Shown here one piece after another: positions 27,994 through 37,369 of a stretch of DNA of 64,000 nucleotides. This DNA is from Actinomadura macra NBRC 14102 (GTDB lineage: Bacteria > Actinomycetota > Actinomycetes > Streptosporangiales > Streptosporangiaceae). A program made the translations under genes and the position numbers. The stretch lies in assembly GCF_001552215.1 (NCBI RefSeq), contig NZ_BCQT01000005.1, positions 62,001 through 126,000 on the forward strand, written 5' to 3'. The notes below the pieces were generated by a model that saw only the letters and a program-made list of their open reading frames with translations, ran no database searches and had not been told where the DNA came from. Each line of letters begins with the position of its first letter. Positions within the stretch are counted from its first letter, which is position 1.

Positions 27994-28011
27994 AGCGACC
28001 TCGTGAAGTAG

Positions 28012-29862
28012 CTACTTCGTGAGAGGGAGGGTGAGGCTGCTTCCGTGGAGGTCTACCGCGACCTTGGTGCCGGCCGGGTAGCGGAGGGTGTAGGCGTGGT
28101 CGGTGGCCAGGACCATCAGTCCGATGCGGTGGCCGGGCTTGAAGACGTAGTCATACGGCTGCATCGGCCAGGAGAAGGTGTACTCCTTACCGGCCTTGAT
28201 GGGTTCGGTGACGGACGCGCTGTGCCGGTTGCGGACGTCCATCCAGCCACGCGTCACGATCTTGAACGGGGTGACGGCGGTGGAGTAGCCGCGGTTGGCA
28301 CGGCAACCCTGGTCGCCGGGGATGGAGTCGCCGTAGCACCAGGTGCCCGAGGTCGGCGCGAAGCCGGAGATGCGCTCGTCGGTGCCGTAGTCGACCAGGA
28401 GGGCCGACAGGTACGGGGACTTGCCGTCGACGGACGCGCGGACCTTGATCCGGGCGGTCCCGCTCAGCTTGGTGGCCTTCGTCAGCTTGGGCGTGAGGTA
28501 CATCAGGCGGTTCGGGTCGGGCTTGTCCTCGTTGGCGGCGAGGTTCTCGGCCGTGCGGGACGGGTCGTCCACGAGGGTGTCGGTGCCGCGCCCGCGCTCG
28601 CCCAGGACACCGGTCGACAGGCCCAGCTTTACCGGGCGGGCCGACTTGTCGGGCCAGTCGCGGTACGTCTCCCACGTTCCGGGGGTGCGCTCCAGGTCGA
28701 CGCGGGGCTGGCGCATGATGTCGTTGCGGACGTCGTAGAGCTCGTGGGCGAACCAGAGGTTCAGGGTCTCCAGCCACACGCTCTTGCGGACGTCAAGGGG
28801 CTCGTCATGGGCGGCCTGGTGGATCCACAGTTTGCGGTTGACGTCGGCCTTCTTCAGGCCCTCCCAGAGCAGGGACATCTGGATGGGCTTGACGTTCCAG
28901 TCGGCGAGGCCGCTGGTCATGAAGACGCTGGCCTTGAAGTCGGGCGCGCTCTTGGCGAAGTTCCGCTCGTCCCAGGTGCGGTTGTAGTCGCCGGTGACGC
29001 GGTCCATGCCGGGTTCGAGCCTCTTGATGATCTTCTCGCAGATCCCCGGGTTCCGGCGTGACAGCACGACCTTGGCGTGCAGGTCGAGGTCCTCGCCCTC
29101 CCAGCCGTCCGGGGCGACGACGCCTCCGTTGGCGCGGTACTCGTCGTACCAGTTGGCGACGCCGGAGATGGAGACGACCGTCTTCAGGCCCTTGACGCCG
29201 GTCGCGGCGGCGGCGAGGGGGAGGGTACCGTCGTAGGACTTGCCGGCCATGGCGACGTTGCCCGTCGACCAGCCCGCGCTGATCTTCTTGCCGGCGGCGT
29301 CGTAGGCGGTGGCCTTGCCGGTGAGCCACTTGATGACGGACGTCATGCCGTCGGTCTCGTTGGGGCCGACGGCGGTGGGGCAGCCGTCGGAGTCGCCGGT
29401 GCCGAGGGTGTCGGCGGCGAGGACGGCGTAGCCGCGGGAGACGAAGTAGTTGTCGTAGTAGACGCGCGAGTAGCTCGTCGGGCCGGGCGGTGCCGTCGGT
29501 ACGTTCCAGGCGGCGAGCCGCGGGTAGTCGGTGACGTCGGCCGGGTGGTACGGGGTGTCGTGCAGCCCGGCGTAGTAGGGGCTGCCCTCCAGGATGGAGG
29601 CGACCTTGAGCCCCCCGTCGGTCTCCTTGGGACGGGTGATGAAGACCGAGACGCGGTCGCGCTTGCCGTCGTGGTCGCTGTCCACGTTCGTTTCGACGAA
29701 CACCTTCTCGCGGACGGCGTCCTTGAAGGAGAACGTGGGCTGGGTCTTGCCGTCCTTGACGACGATGTGCGGACGTCCGGTGTCGGCGAACGCGGGCATG
29801 GTGCCGGCGAGAAGGCCGGTCATGCCCGCGAAGGCCGCGACGGACAGTAGTGAGAGTCGCAC
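28012..29862 (-). CDS. Secreted Xaa-Pro dipeptidyl-peptidase-like protein (CocE/S15)
   Basis: A 616-residue exported alpha/beta hydrolase. Signal peptide about residues 1-28, cut after PAFA. The S15 nucleophile serine is in MAGKSYDGTLP, the acid in SGLADWNVKP, the His in HQAAHDEPL. The C-terminal part is the jelly-roll X-Pro_dipep domain (WMDVRNRHSASVTEP near the end). It would release X-Pro dipeptides or hydrolyse esters outside the cell. The GTG at 29862 follows GGAGGAG. It stands between deoA and a terminator and is probably its own unit. Confidence 0.88.
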   Translation of the reverse strand: MRLSLLSVAAFAGMTGLLAGTMPAFADTGRPHIVVKDGKTQPTFSFKDAVREKVFVETNVDSDHDGKRDRVSVFITRPKETDGGLKVASILEGSPYYAGLHDTPYHPADVTDYPRLAAWNVPTAPPGPTSYSRVYYDNYFVSRGYAVLAADTLGTGDSDGCPTAVGPNETDGMTSVIKWLTGKATAYDAAGKKISAGWSTGNVAMAGKSYDGTLPLAAAATGVKGLKTVVSISGVANWYDEYRANGGVVAPDGWEGEDLDLHAKVVLSRRNPGICEKIIKRLEPGMDRVTGDYNRTWDERNFAKSAPDFKASVFMTSGLADWNVKPIQMSLLWEGLKKADVNRKLWIHQAAHDEPLDVRKSVWLETLNLWFAHELYDVRNDIMRQPRVDLERTPGTWETYRDWPDKSARPVKLGLSTGVLGERGRGTDTLVDDPSRTAENLAANEDKPDPNRLMYLTPKLTKATKLSGTARIKVRASVDGKSPYLSALLVDYGTDERISGFAPTSGTWCYGDSIPGDQGCRANRGYSTAVTPFKIVTRGWMDVRNRHSASVTEPIKAGKEYTFSWPMQPYDYVFKPGHRIGLMVLATDHAYTLRYPAGTKVAVDLHGSSLTLPLTK

Positions 29863-29951
29863 CGTTGCTCCTCCGAAGCTGACATAAACCTGATCAGCTT
29901 CCAGAGGGGATAGAACACCGGTCAACGGTGATAGTTAACAAACCTCTCAGT

Positions 29952-31226
29952 TCATGCGATCCGGTCGATGACCAGGGGGTGACGGTCCGCTGTGCCGCCT
30001 TCGGAGACGTCGAAGGCACCGTCCAGGGACTCCAGGGCGCGGGCGAAACGCGCCTCGTCGTCGGCATGGAGGGTGAGCAGAGGCTGCCCCTGTGTGACCG
30101 TATCGCCCGGTTTGGCATGGCAGATGACACCCGCGCCGAACGACACCGGGTCCTCCTTGCGGGCTCGTCCGGCGCCGAGACGCCAGGCCGCGACGCCGAC
30201 GCCATACGCGTCCAGCCTGGTCAGGACACCCGAGGACGGCGCGAGCACCTGGTGCGTCTCGGCCGCCTCGGGCAGCGGCGCGGACGGGTCACCGCCCTGC
30301 GCGAAGATCATCCGGCGCCAGACGTCCATCGCGGTGCCGTCCCGCAGCGCGTCGGCCGGGTCCTTGCCGCTGAGGCCGGCGGCGGCGAGCATCTCGCGGG
30401 CCAGCGTGACGGTCAGCTCCACCACATCGGACGGGCCACCTCCGGCCAGCACCTCGACGGACTCGGCCACCTCGACCGCGTTGCCGACCGCGTTGCCGAG
30501 CGGACGGTCCATCGCGGTGAGGAGCGCGACCGTGCGCAGGCCGTGGTCGGTCCCGATGGCGACCATCGTCTCGGCCAGCTCGCGGGCGTCGGCGGCGGTC
30601 TTCATGAACGCGCCGGAGCCGACCTTGACGTCCAGCACGAGCGCGCCCGTGCCCTCGGCGATCTTCTTCGACATGATCGATGAGGCGATCAGCGGGATCG
30701 ACTCGACGGTGCCGGTCACATCGCGCAGCGCGTAGAGCTTTCGGTCGGCGGGGGCGAGGCCGCCGCCCGCGGCGCAGATCACCGCGCCCGCCTCCGCGAG
30801 GACGCCGAGCATCTCCTCGTTGGACAGGGACGCCCGCCAGCCGGGGATCGACTCCAGCTTGTCCAGCGTGCCGCCGGTGTGGCCGAGGCCGCGCCCCGAC
30901 AGCTGGGGCACGGCCGCGCCGCAGGCCGCCACGACCGGCGCGAGCGGCAGCGTGATCTTGTCTCCGACGCCCCCGGTGGAGTGCTTGTCGGTGGTCGGAC
31001 GGTCCAGCGCCGACCAGTCCATCCGCTCCCCGGACCGGATCATCGCGTCCGTCCACCGGGCCACCTCGGGACGGGTCATCCCGTTCAGCAGGATCGCCAT
31101 CGCCAGCGCCGACATCTGTTCCTCGGCGATGGCGCCGCGCGTGTAGGCGTCCACCGCCCAGTCGATCTGCTCGGGCGTCAGCGTCCCGCCGTCGCGCTTC
31201 GCGCGGATGACATCGATGGCGTCCAA
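29952..31226 (-). CDS. deoA: Thymidine (pyrimidine-nucleoside) phosphorylase
   Basis: Splits thymidine or deoxyuridine with phosphate into base and deoxyribose-1-phosphate. The 424-residue protein has DKHSTGGVGDKITLPLAP (the phosphate-binding signature, about residues 80-97), SGRGLGHTGGTLDKLE and a KVGSGAFMK motif, and normal length. The start appears to be TTG with GAGAGGA five bases upstream; there is no ATG or GTG upstream in frame. Lies 25 bases after cdd as the last gene of the nucleoside operon, and makes the deoxyribose-1-phosphate that the pmmB product may process. Confidence 0.93.
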   Translation of the reverse strand: MDAIDVIRAKRDGGTLTPEQIDWAVDAYTRGAIAEEQMSALAMAILLNGMTRPEVARWTDAMIRSGERMDWSALDRPTTDKHSTGGVGDKITLPLAPVVAACGAAVPQLSGRGLGHTGGTLDKLESIPGWRASLSNEEMLGVLAEAGAVICAAGGGLAPADRKLYALRDVTGTVESIPLIASSIMSKKIAEGTGALVLDVKVGSGAFMKTAADARELAETMVAIGTDHGLRTVALLTAMDRPLGNAVGNAVEVAESVEVLAGGGPSDVVELTVTLAREMLAAAGLSGKDPADALRDGTAMDVWRRMIFAQGGDPSAPLPEAAETHQVLAPSSGVLTRLDAYGVGVAAWRLGAGRARKEDPVSFGAGVICHAKPGDTVTQGQPLLTLHADDEARFARALESLDGAFDVSEGGTADRHPLVIDRIA

Positions 31227-31251
31227 AGGGATCCTCTCTCCTGCGGGTCTA

Positions 31252-31689
31252 TCAGCGCCGCTCTATCAGGTCGTCGGGGCCGAACGCGTCCGGCAGGACC
31301 TCCACCATGGGCAGGATGCCCCGGACCGTCTCCACCAGTAGTTCCGCGCCGCCGAACTCCCACAGCAACTGCCGGCAGCGCCCGCACGGCATCAGCGGGT
31401 TCCCGTGCCCGTCGACGACCGACAGCGCGACCAGGCGGGGGTTCTTCGACTTCCCCGGGCCGTGCAGCGCCGAGACGATGGCGCACTCCGCGCACAGGCC
31501 GAGCCCGTACGAGGCGTTCTCCACGTTGCAGCCGGTGATCACGCGGCCGTCGTCCACCAGCGCGGCGGCGCCGACGGGGAAGTTCGAGTAGGGACAGTAG
31601 GCCCGCTCCTTCGCCTCGCTCGCGGCGGTCCGTAGCGCGGGCCAGTCGATGTTCGTGCCACCCGTGTTCGTCATGCCCGTGTTCGTCAT
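31252..31689 (-). CDS. cdd: Cytidine deaminase
   Basis: A 145-residue zinc enzyme that converts (deoxy)cytidine to (deoxy)uridine, supplying deoA. The zinc site is plain: CAECA (Cys-x-Glu) and PCGRCRQ (PCxxC); substrate residues lie in NVENASYG. A 15-base duplication encodes MTNTG twice at the N-terminus, giving two candidate starts (31689 and 31674); the conserved part begins at IDWPALR. Located 12 bases after the permease gene. Confidence 0.93.
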   Translation of the reverse strand: MTNTGMTNTGGTNIDWPALRTAASEAKERAYCPYSNFPVGAAALVDDGRVITGCNVENASYGLGLCAECAIVSALHGPGKSKNPRLVALSVVDGHGNPLMPCGRCRQLLWEFGGAELLVETVRGILPMVEVLPDAFGPDDLIERR

Positions 31690-31701
31690 ACCCCGTATCG
31701 T

Positions 31702-33051
31702 CTACCGCGCCTCGCCCCTGCGGTACCGCAGACCGTCCGCGGCGGGCATCCGGAGTCGCTGGCTCGCCAACGCCAGGACCAGCAGCGTCACCAGGTGCGG
31801 GGTGAAGGACACCAGCTCACCGGGCACGCTGTCGCTCGCGAGGAACCACGCCAGCAGGCCCGCGGCCGCGACCAGCGACAACACCGCGCCGACGGAGGCG
31901 CCCCGGACCTCGCGGCGACCGAGGTCGGTCCTGATCTGTGGCCGCAACCGGCCCGCGCGGACCGCCTGCCAGACCGCGACGGCGACCAGCAGGACGGTGA
32001 CGAACAGCAGCAGCGCGTGCACGGACTGGCCGCCGCCGCGCACGTTCATCGCGTCGGTGTAGCCGAACAGCAGCGATCCGGCGGCCAGGCCGCCCGGACG
32101 CCAGTTGCCGAAGATCATGGCGGCGAGGCCGATGTAGCCGCGGCCGCCGGTCTGGCCGTCCTGGTAGAGCGGTGCGGCGACCGTGACGAGGAACGCGCCG
32201 GCCAGGCCCGAGAAGCCGCCCGAGATGACGACCGCGGCGTACTTCATCCGGTAGACGTTCACGCCCAGCGACTCGGCGGCGTACGGGTCCTCGCCGCACG
32301 AGCGGATCCGCAGCCCGAACGCCGTCCGCCACAGGATGAGGAAGCTCACCGGGACGAGCAGGATCGCCACCAGCGTCAGCAGCGACATACCGCTGGTCAC
32401 GCCGCGCAGGATGCCCGCCACGTCCGACACCAGGAACCAGTGGTGCCGCTCCAGCGAGCCGAGCCAGTCGGGGCTCTTCCAGCCGCCGATCTCGCCGCCG
32501 GACAGCACTGGCAGTGTCAACGTCCGGATGGGGTCGAGGGGCGGGGACTGCCGGGGCCCGCCGCCGAGCGCCTTCGCCTCGCCGGTGTTGAAGATCAGCC
32601 CGGCGAGGAACTGGGTGAGGCCGAGCCCGAGGATGTTGATCGCGACGCCGGACACGATGTGGTCGACGCCGAACGTCACGGTCGCCACCGCGTGCAGCAG
32701 CCCGCCGAGCGCTCCGCCGAGGATGCCGAACACGACGCCGACCCATGGACCCCACTGGTACCCGGCCCACGCGCCCGTCCACGTCCCGAGGATCATCATG
32801 CCCTCAAGGCCGATGTTGATCACGCCGGAGCGCTCCGACCACAGCCCGCCGAGACCGGCGAGGAAGATCGGCACGGCGAGGCGGAGCGCGGCGCTGACCG
32901 TCCCGCTGGAGGTGACGTCGTCCGCGCCGTCCAGCACCCGGACGAGCGACAGCAGCACCAGCAGCCCGGACGCGATGAGCAGGTAGTGGGGCCAGCGCAG
33001 CTTCGACCCGCCGGCCGCCTTCACCTTGTCGAGAACCCCGGTCGCGGTCAT
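31702..33051 (-). CDS. Nucleoside ABC transporter permease
   Basis: A 449-residue BPD_transp_2 permease with about ten spans. Typical elements: FLAGLGGLWSERSGVINIG, the GVAINILGLGLTQFL segment, and GLAAMIFGNWRPGG near the C-terminus. It is the second permease of a PnrE/NupQ-like pair; its ATG start overlaps the stop of the first permease by four bases. A transmembrane-rich extra segment after residue 370 extends the C-terminus beyond a typical 300-400 residue form. Confidence 0.88.
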   Translation of the reverse strand: MTATGVLDKVKAAGGSKLRWPHYLLIASGLLVLLSLVRVLDGADDVTSSGTVSAALRLAVPIFLAGLGGLWSERSGVINIGLEGMMILGTWTGAWAGYQWGPWVGVVFGILGGALGGLLHAVATVTFGVDHIVSGVAINILGLGLTQFLAGLIFNTGEAKALGGGPRQSPPLDPIRTLTLPVLSGGEIGGWKSPDWLGSLERHHWFLVSDVAGILRGVTSGMSLLTLVAILLVPVSFLILWRTAFGLRIRSCGEDPYAAESLGVNVYRMKYAAVVISGGFSGLAGAFLVTVAAPLYQDGQTGGRGYIGLAAMIFGNWRPGGLAAGSLLFGYTDAMNVRGGGQSVHALLLFVTVLLVAVAVWQAVRAGRLRPQIRTDLGRREVRGASVGAVLSLVAAAGLLAWFLASDSVPGELVSFTPHLVTLLVLALASQRLRMPAADGLRYRRGEAR

Positions 33052-34394
33052 GAGGCCCTCCCAGCGGCCTCACGGGCCAGGTCGCGGCCGGTGGCCAGCT
33101 CGTCGGCGACGGTCCGCTGCTGAAGCCGGATCTCCCAGCGCCGCACCAGCTCGTAGACGATGACGACGGTCAGCACCACCACGCCCTGCATCACCCCGAC
33201 GATCTCCTTGGGCACATCGACCTCCTGGAGCACGTCGGAGGTCTGGTCGAGGAACGCGAACAGCAGCGCGGCGAGCGCGATGCCGACCGGATGGTTGCGG
33301 CCGAGCAGCGCCACCGTGATACCGGTGAAGCCGAGGCCCGCCGGGAAGTTCAGCGAGTACTCGTAGGACGCGCCGAGCAGTTCCGGCATCCCGATGAGGC
33401 CCGCCACCGCTCCGGACGCCACCATCGTGACGACGACCATGCGCTTGGCGCTGACCCCGCTGGCCTGCGCGGCGGACGGGGACAGCCCCGAGATCTTCAG
33501 GTCGAAGCCGAACCGGGTGTGGTTGATGACGATCCAGAACACCACCCCGACGACGATCGCGAGGGGCAGCAGCCCGTACACGTGGCCGGGCAGGTCGATG
33601 CCGATCGAGGACAGGAAGCCGTTCAGCGGCCCGACCCGCCCCTCGACCGGGATCTTGGGGGTGGCGACGTTGTTGCTGCCGGGCCGGACCTCGGCGAGCC
33701 GCTCGTCGTTCAGCAGGTAGGCGATCAGGCCGGTCGCGATCGCGTTCAGCATGATCGTGGACAGCACCTCGCTGACCCCGCGGGTGACCTTCAGGACGCC
33801 CGCGATCGCCGCCCACAGCCCGCCGATCAGCATCGCCGCGATGATCACCAGCATCTGGCCGAGCGGGGCGGGCAGGGTCAGCGCCCCGCCGAGCGCCGCC
33901 GCCAGGAACGCCGCCAGCCGGTACTGGCCGTCCACGCCGATGTTGAGCAGAGCCATCCGGAAGCCGATCGCCACCGCGATGGCCGACAGGTAGTAGCGGG
34001 TGGCCCGGTCGATGATGTCGACGATCGAGTTCTCGGTGGTGCCGTAGTCGATCATGCTCTGGATCGAGCTGACCGGGTCGGCGCCGGTGACCCGCAGCAG
34101 GATCATCGTGATGGCGAGGGAGATCAGCAGCGCCAGCACGGGCGCGCCGATCTTCAGCGCCAGCCCGCGCGGGCCGAGGCCCCGCAGGATCGCCTTCCAC
34201 GACGGCACCGTCTCCGGAACCTTCGGCGGGGCCGCGCCCCCGGCGGGAGCGGCCTGTTTCGAGCCCGAATCCGGCGGCGCCGGGCTCGTCGGCGCCTCGT
34301 CCTTGGGGGGCTCGTCTTTCGGGGGCTCGTCCTTGGAGGGCTCGTCCTTGGGGGTGGACGGGTCCTCGGGCGGGGGGCCCGCCGGGCCGCTCAC
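33048..34394 (-). CDS. Nucleoside ABC transporter permease (first)
   Basis: A 448-residue permease of the PnrD/NupP type. The first 60 residues are a low-complexity Pro/Asp/Glu/Lys run (repeated DEPPKDEPP), then about ten spans including GFRMALLNIGVDGQYRL and IGMPELLGASYEYSLNFPA. The GTG start overlaps the ATPase stop (GTGA). The acidic-Pro N-terminal extension is cytoplasmic and unusual for the family. Confidence 0.88.
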   Translation of the reverse strand: MSGPAGPPPEDPSTPKDEPSKDEPPKDEPPKDEAPTSPAPPDSGSKQAAPAGGAAPPKVPETVPSWKAILRGLGPRGLALKIGAPVLALLISLAITMILLRVTGADPVSSIQSMIDYGTTENSIVDIIDRATRYYLSAIAVAIGFRMALLNIGVDGQYRLAAFLAAALGGALTLPAPLGQMLVIIAAMLIGGLWAAIAGVLKVTRGVSEVLSTIMLNAIATGLIAYLLNDERLAEVRPGSNNVATPKIPVEGRVGPLNGFLSSIGIDLPGHVYGLLPLAIVVGVVFWIVINHTRFGFDLKISGLSPSAAQASGVSAKRMVVVTMVASGAVAGLIGMPELLGASYEYSLNFPAGLGFTGITVALLGRNHPVGIALAALLFAFLDQTSDVLQEVDVPKEIVGVMQGVVVLTVVIVYELVRRWEIRLQQRTVADELATGRDLAREAAGRAS

Positions 34395-35929
34395 GACGCG
34401 TCTCCCGCGCCGGTCATGGCCGAGCCGAGCACCTGCGGGGTGACCGACCGCGGATCGACCTCCGCGACCAGCCGGCCCCGCAGGATCACGTGCAGGGTGT
34501 CGGACATTCCGATGAGTTCCTCAAGATCGGCGCTGATCAGCAGCACGGCCAGCCCGTCGGCACGGGCCTGCCGCAGGTGGTCCCAGATGGCGGCCTGGGC
34601 GCCGACGTCGATACCGCGGGTGGGGTGCGCGGCGATCAGCAGGCGGGGTTCGCCGGACATCTCCCGCCCGACGATGAGCTTCTGCTGGTTGCCGCCCGAC
34701 AGGGCGGCGGCGGGCACCTCGATGCCGGGTGTCCGCACGTCGTACTCGCGGACGATCCGGGTCGTGTCGCGGCGGGCGCCGCGCCGGTCCACCCACGGGC
34801 CGCGGACGTTCGGCCGCTGGGTCTGGTGACCCAGCATCCGGTTCTCCCAGAGCGTCGCCTCCAGCACGAGGCCGTGCCGGTGCCGGTCCTCGGGGATGTA
34901 GGCGATCCCGGCCTCGCGGCGCCGCCGGGTCGCCCAGTGGGTGATGTCGTCGCCGCCGAAGGAGATCGTTCCGGCGTCCGCGTGCCGGATCCCCATGATC
35001 GCCTCGATCAGCTCGCTCTGCCCGTTGCCCTCGACACCGGCCAGCCCGACGATCTCGCCGCGGCGGATGCGCAGCGACACCCCGTCCACGACGGGGCGGC
35101 CCTCGGGGGTGAGGACCGTCAACCCGTCGAGGTCGAGCTGGACGTCCTCGGTGACGGTGGATTCGCGGAGCTCCGGGGTGGGCAGCTCCGATCCCACCAT
35201 CAACTCGGCGAGGCGGCGCGAGGTCACCTGCGACGGGTCCAGCCGCGTCGCGACGGTGGTACCGCGCCGGATCACCGAGATCGTGTCGGCGACCGACAGC
35301 ATCTCGTCCAGCTTGTGGGAGATGAACAGCACGGTCAGGCCCTCGGCGCGCAGGTCCCGCAGGTTGCCGAACAGCTCCTCGACCTCCTGCGGGACGAGCA
35401 CCGCCGTCGGCTCGTCCAGGATCAGCACGCGGGCGCCCCGGTAGAGCACCTTGAGGATCTCCACGCGCTGCCGCTCGCCGACACCGAGGGTCTCGACCAG
35501 CACATCGGGCTCGACGCGCAGCCCGTACGCCCGCGACATCTCCTTGATCTTCGCGCGGGCGGCGGCGAAGTCGATGCGGCCGCGGCGCAGGCCCGTGGAC
35601 CGTGGCTCGGCGCCGAGGATCACGTTCTCCAGCACGGTCAGGTTGTCGGCCAGCTTGAAGTGCTGGTGGACCATCCCGATACCGCGGCCGATCGCGTCCG
35701 CGGGGGTGCGGAAGGCGACCTTCTCGCCATCGATCTCGATGCCGCCCTCGTCCGGCCGCTGCATCCCGTACAGGATCTTCATCAGCGTGGACTTGCCGGC
35801 GCCGTTCTCGCCGCAGAGCGCGTGCACCTCGCCGCGCTCGATGGTGAGGTTGATGTCGCGGTTGGCGACCACGCCGGGGAACCGCTTGGTGATCGATGTC
35901 AGCCGCACGGCCGGCACCTGGTCAGGCAC
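34391..35929 (-). CDS. Nucleoside ABC transporter ATP-binding protein (two NBDs)
   Basis: A 512-residue duplicated ATPase of the NupO/MglA kind. First domain: Walker A GENGAGKST near residue 40, signature LGVGERQRVEIL, Walker B LILDEPTAVL. Second domain: degenerate P-loop GVEGNGQSE, signature LSGGNQQKLIVGREM, Walker B-like LLIAAHPTRGID. As usual for the family the second P-loop lacks the lysine. Start is GTG after GGAGGGG. Coupled to both permeases by 4-base overlaps and separated from the bmp gene by a strong hairpin. Confidence 0.92.
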   Translation of the reverse strand: MPDQVPAVRLTSITKRFPGVVANRDINLTIERGEVHALCGENGAGKSTLMKILYGMQRPDEGGIEIDGEKVAFRTPADAIGRGIGMVHQHFKLADNLTVLENVILGAEPRSTGLRRGRIDFAAARAKIKEMSRAYGLRVEPDVLVETLGVGERQRVEILKVLYRGARVLILDEPTAVLVPQEVEELFGNLRDLRAEGLTVLFISHKLDEMLSVADTISVIRRGTTVATRLDPSQVTSRRLAELMVGSELPTPELRESTVTEDVQLDLDGLTVLTPEGRPVVDGVSLRIRRGEIVGLAGVEGNGQSELIEAIMGIRHADAGTISFGGDDITHWATRRRREAGIAYIPEDRHRHGLVLEATLWENRMLGHQTQRPNVRGPWVDRRGARRDTTRIVREYDVRTPGIEVPAAALSGGNQQKLIVGREMSGEPRLLIAAHPTRGIDVGAQAAIWDHLRQARADGLAVLLISADLEELIGMSDTLHVILRGRLVAEVDPRSVTPQVLGSAMTGAGDAS

Positions 35930-35988
35930 GAGTGCCCCTCCCTGCCTTCGGACGCTGCCTCAGACGTCGGCGGGCCGCGGGAAGCACG

Positions 35989-36025
35989 CGCCGGGCGCCA
36001 TCCTCGCCGAGGATGGCGCCCGGCG
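35989..36025 (-). terminator. Intra-operon hairpin between bmp and ATPase genes
   Basis: A perfect stem of about 17 bp (35989-36006 against 36008-36025) 20 bases after the bmp stop. It probably reduces read-through so that more binding lipoprotein than membrane complex is made. Confidence 0.7.
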
Positions 36026-36045
36026 GGCGCGCACGGCCACCGGCC

Positions 36046-37101
36046 TTACTTCGTGGGGACGGTGATCTTGCCGCTGACGATGTCGGCCTTCAGCTCGTCC
36101 AGCTTCGCCTTGATGTCGTCGACCTTGCCGCCGGACGCCGAGTAGCCCACGCCGTCGTTGCTCAGGTCGTACTTCTTCGTGCCGGGCTGGAAGGTGCCCT
36201 TCGCGACGCTCTCCACGAAGTCGTACACCGCCAGGTCCACGTGCTTGATCATGGAGGTGAGGATGAACTCCTTGGCCCCCGCGACCGCGGGCAGGTTGTA
36301 CTGGTCGGAGTCGACGCCGATGGCCCACTTCTTGGCCGCGGCGACGGTCTTGATGACCCCGATGCCCGCGCCGCCCGCCGCGTGGTAGATCACGTCGGCG
36401 CCGGCGTCGAGCTGGCCCTTGGCGGCTTCGTTGCCGAGCGCCGGGTTCTTGAAACCGTCGAAGTTCGGCGGCTGCGTCAGGTACTTCGCCGGCAGCACCT
36501 TGACGCTCGGCTTGGCCTTCTTCGCACCCGCGGCGTATCCGGCCTCGAACTTGTTGATCAGCGGCACGTTGACGCCGCCGATGAAACCGATCTTGCCCGT
36601 CTTGGACTTCAGCGCCGCGGCGGCGCCGACGAGGAAGGAGCCCTGCTCCTCGGAGAAGCAGGCGCCCTTGACGTTCGCGCCGTCGACCTTGCACTGGTCC
36701 GCGTCGACGACGAGGAACTTGGTGTTCGGGAAGTCCTTGGCGACCTTGACCAGGGACGTGGTGTAGGCGAAGCCGACGCCGATGACCGGGTTGTAGCCCT
36801 TGTTGGCCAGCAGACGCAGGCGCGACTCCTTGTCGGAGTCCGGTTCATCCGGCTTGGCCGAGATCTCTTCTGTGGTGACGTTCAGGTCCTTCTTGGCCTT
36901 GTCCAGGCCCGCCGCGGCCGAGTCGTTGAACGACTGGTCGCCGCGGCCACCGATGTCGAAGGCGAGCCCGATCTTCAGGGTCTTCTTGCCGTCACCGTCA
37001 CCGCTGCCGGTCTCCGCCTTCTTGCCACCGCACGCGGAAGCGCTGAGCGTCAGCGCCGCACCCGTCACGGTGACGAGCGAAATCTTCAATCCACGGCGCA
37101 A
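36046..37101 (-). CDS. BMP-family nucleoside-binding lipoprotein
   Basis: A 351-residue substrate-binding protein. Lipoprotein signal with SASAC (Cys near residue 24), then the Bmp/PnrA fold: KIGLAFDIGGRGDQSFNDSA, VIGVGFAYTTSLVKVA, GFIGGVNVPLINKFEAGY and IYHAAGGAGIGVIKT. The DQSFND part fits the nucleoside pocket of PnrA. Start is likely TTG with AAGGAG eight bases upstream. First gene of the uptake operon. Confidence 0.92.
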   Translation of the reverse strand: MRRGLKISLVTVTGAALTLSASACGGKKAETGSGDGDGKKTLKIGLAFDIGGRGDQSFNDSAAAGLDKAKKDLNVTTEEISAKPDEPDSDKESRLRLLANKGYNPVIGVGFAYTTSLVKVAKDFPNTKFLVVDADQCKVDGANVKGACFSEEQGSFLVGAAAALKSKTGKIGFIGGVNVPLINKFEAGYAAGAKKAKPSVKVLPAKYLTQPPNFDGFKNPALGNEAAKGQLDAGADVIYHAAGGAGIGVIKTVAAAKKWAIGVDSDQYNLPAVAGAKEFILTSMIKHVDLAVYDFVESVAKGTFQPGTKKYDLSNDGVGYSASGGKVDDIKAKLDELKADIVSGKITVPTK

Positions 37102-37294
37102 GGTAGCGCTCCTTCCGTTGCCGACCCACGGTCGGCGGCCGGTACGGCCACCGAAATCGATCGGACGCTACCTCGCGGAAGGTGGAAAACTCCCTGCTTG
37201 CACTGTTTCGCAACAGGTCCGTTACCAATGCGTAGGCATATCGCCACAGGTCAGGGCCGCGTACCGTTCCGAAACGGAGAGCATCTCTGAAGAA

Positions 37295-37324
37295 CCCTTC
37301 CCCCCGGGGAGCCGGGGGGAAGGG
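37295..37324 (-). terminator. Terminator after the M20 amidohydrolase gene
   Basis: Stem cccttcccccc (37295-37305) with its complement (37314-37324), extended by gg/cc in the loop. It lies on the downstream side of the minus-strand M20 gene and upstream of the bmp promoter region. Confidence 0.7.
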
Positions 37325-37369
37325 ACGGGGAGTCAAAGCGGGGGGTCGGAAGATCGGGGGTCGGGGGGG

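Noticed and set aside
33291..36145. Long plus-strand open frames opposite the ABC transporter genes
   Set aside because: Antisense to genes with clear family motifs and overlapping starts; composition is typical of non-coding frames in GC-rich DNA.
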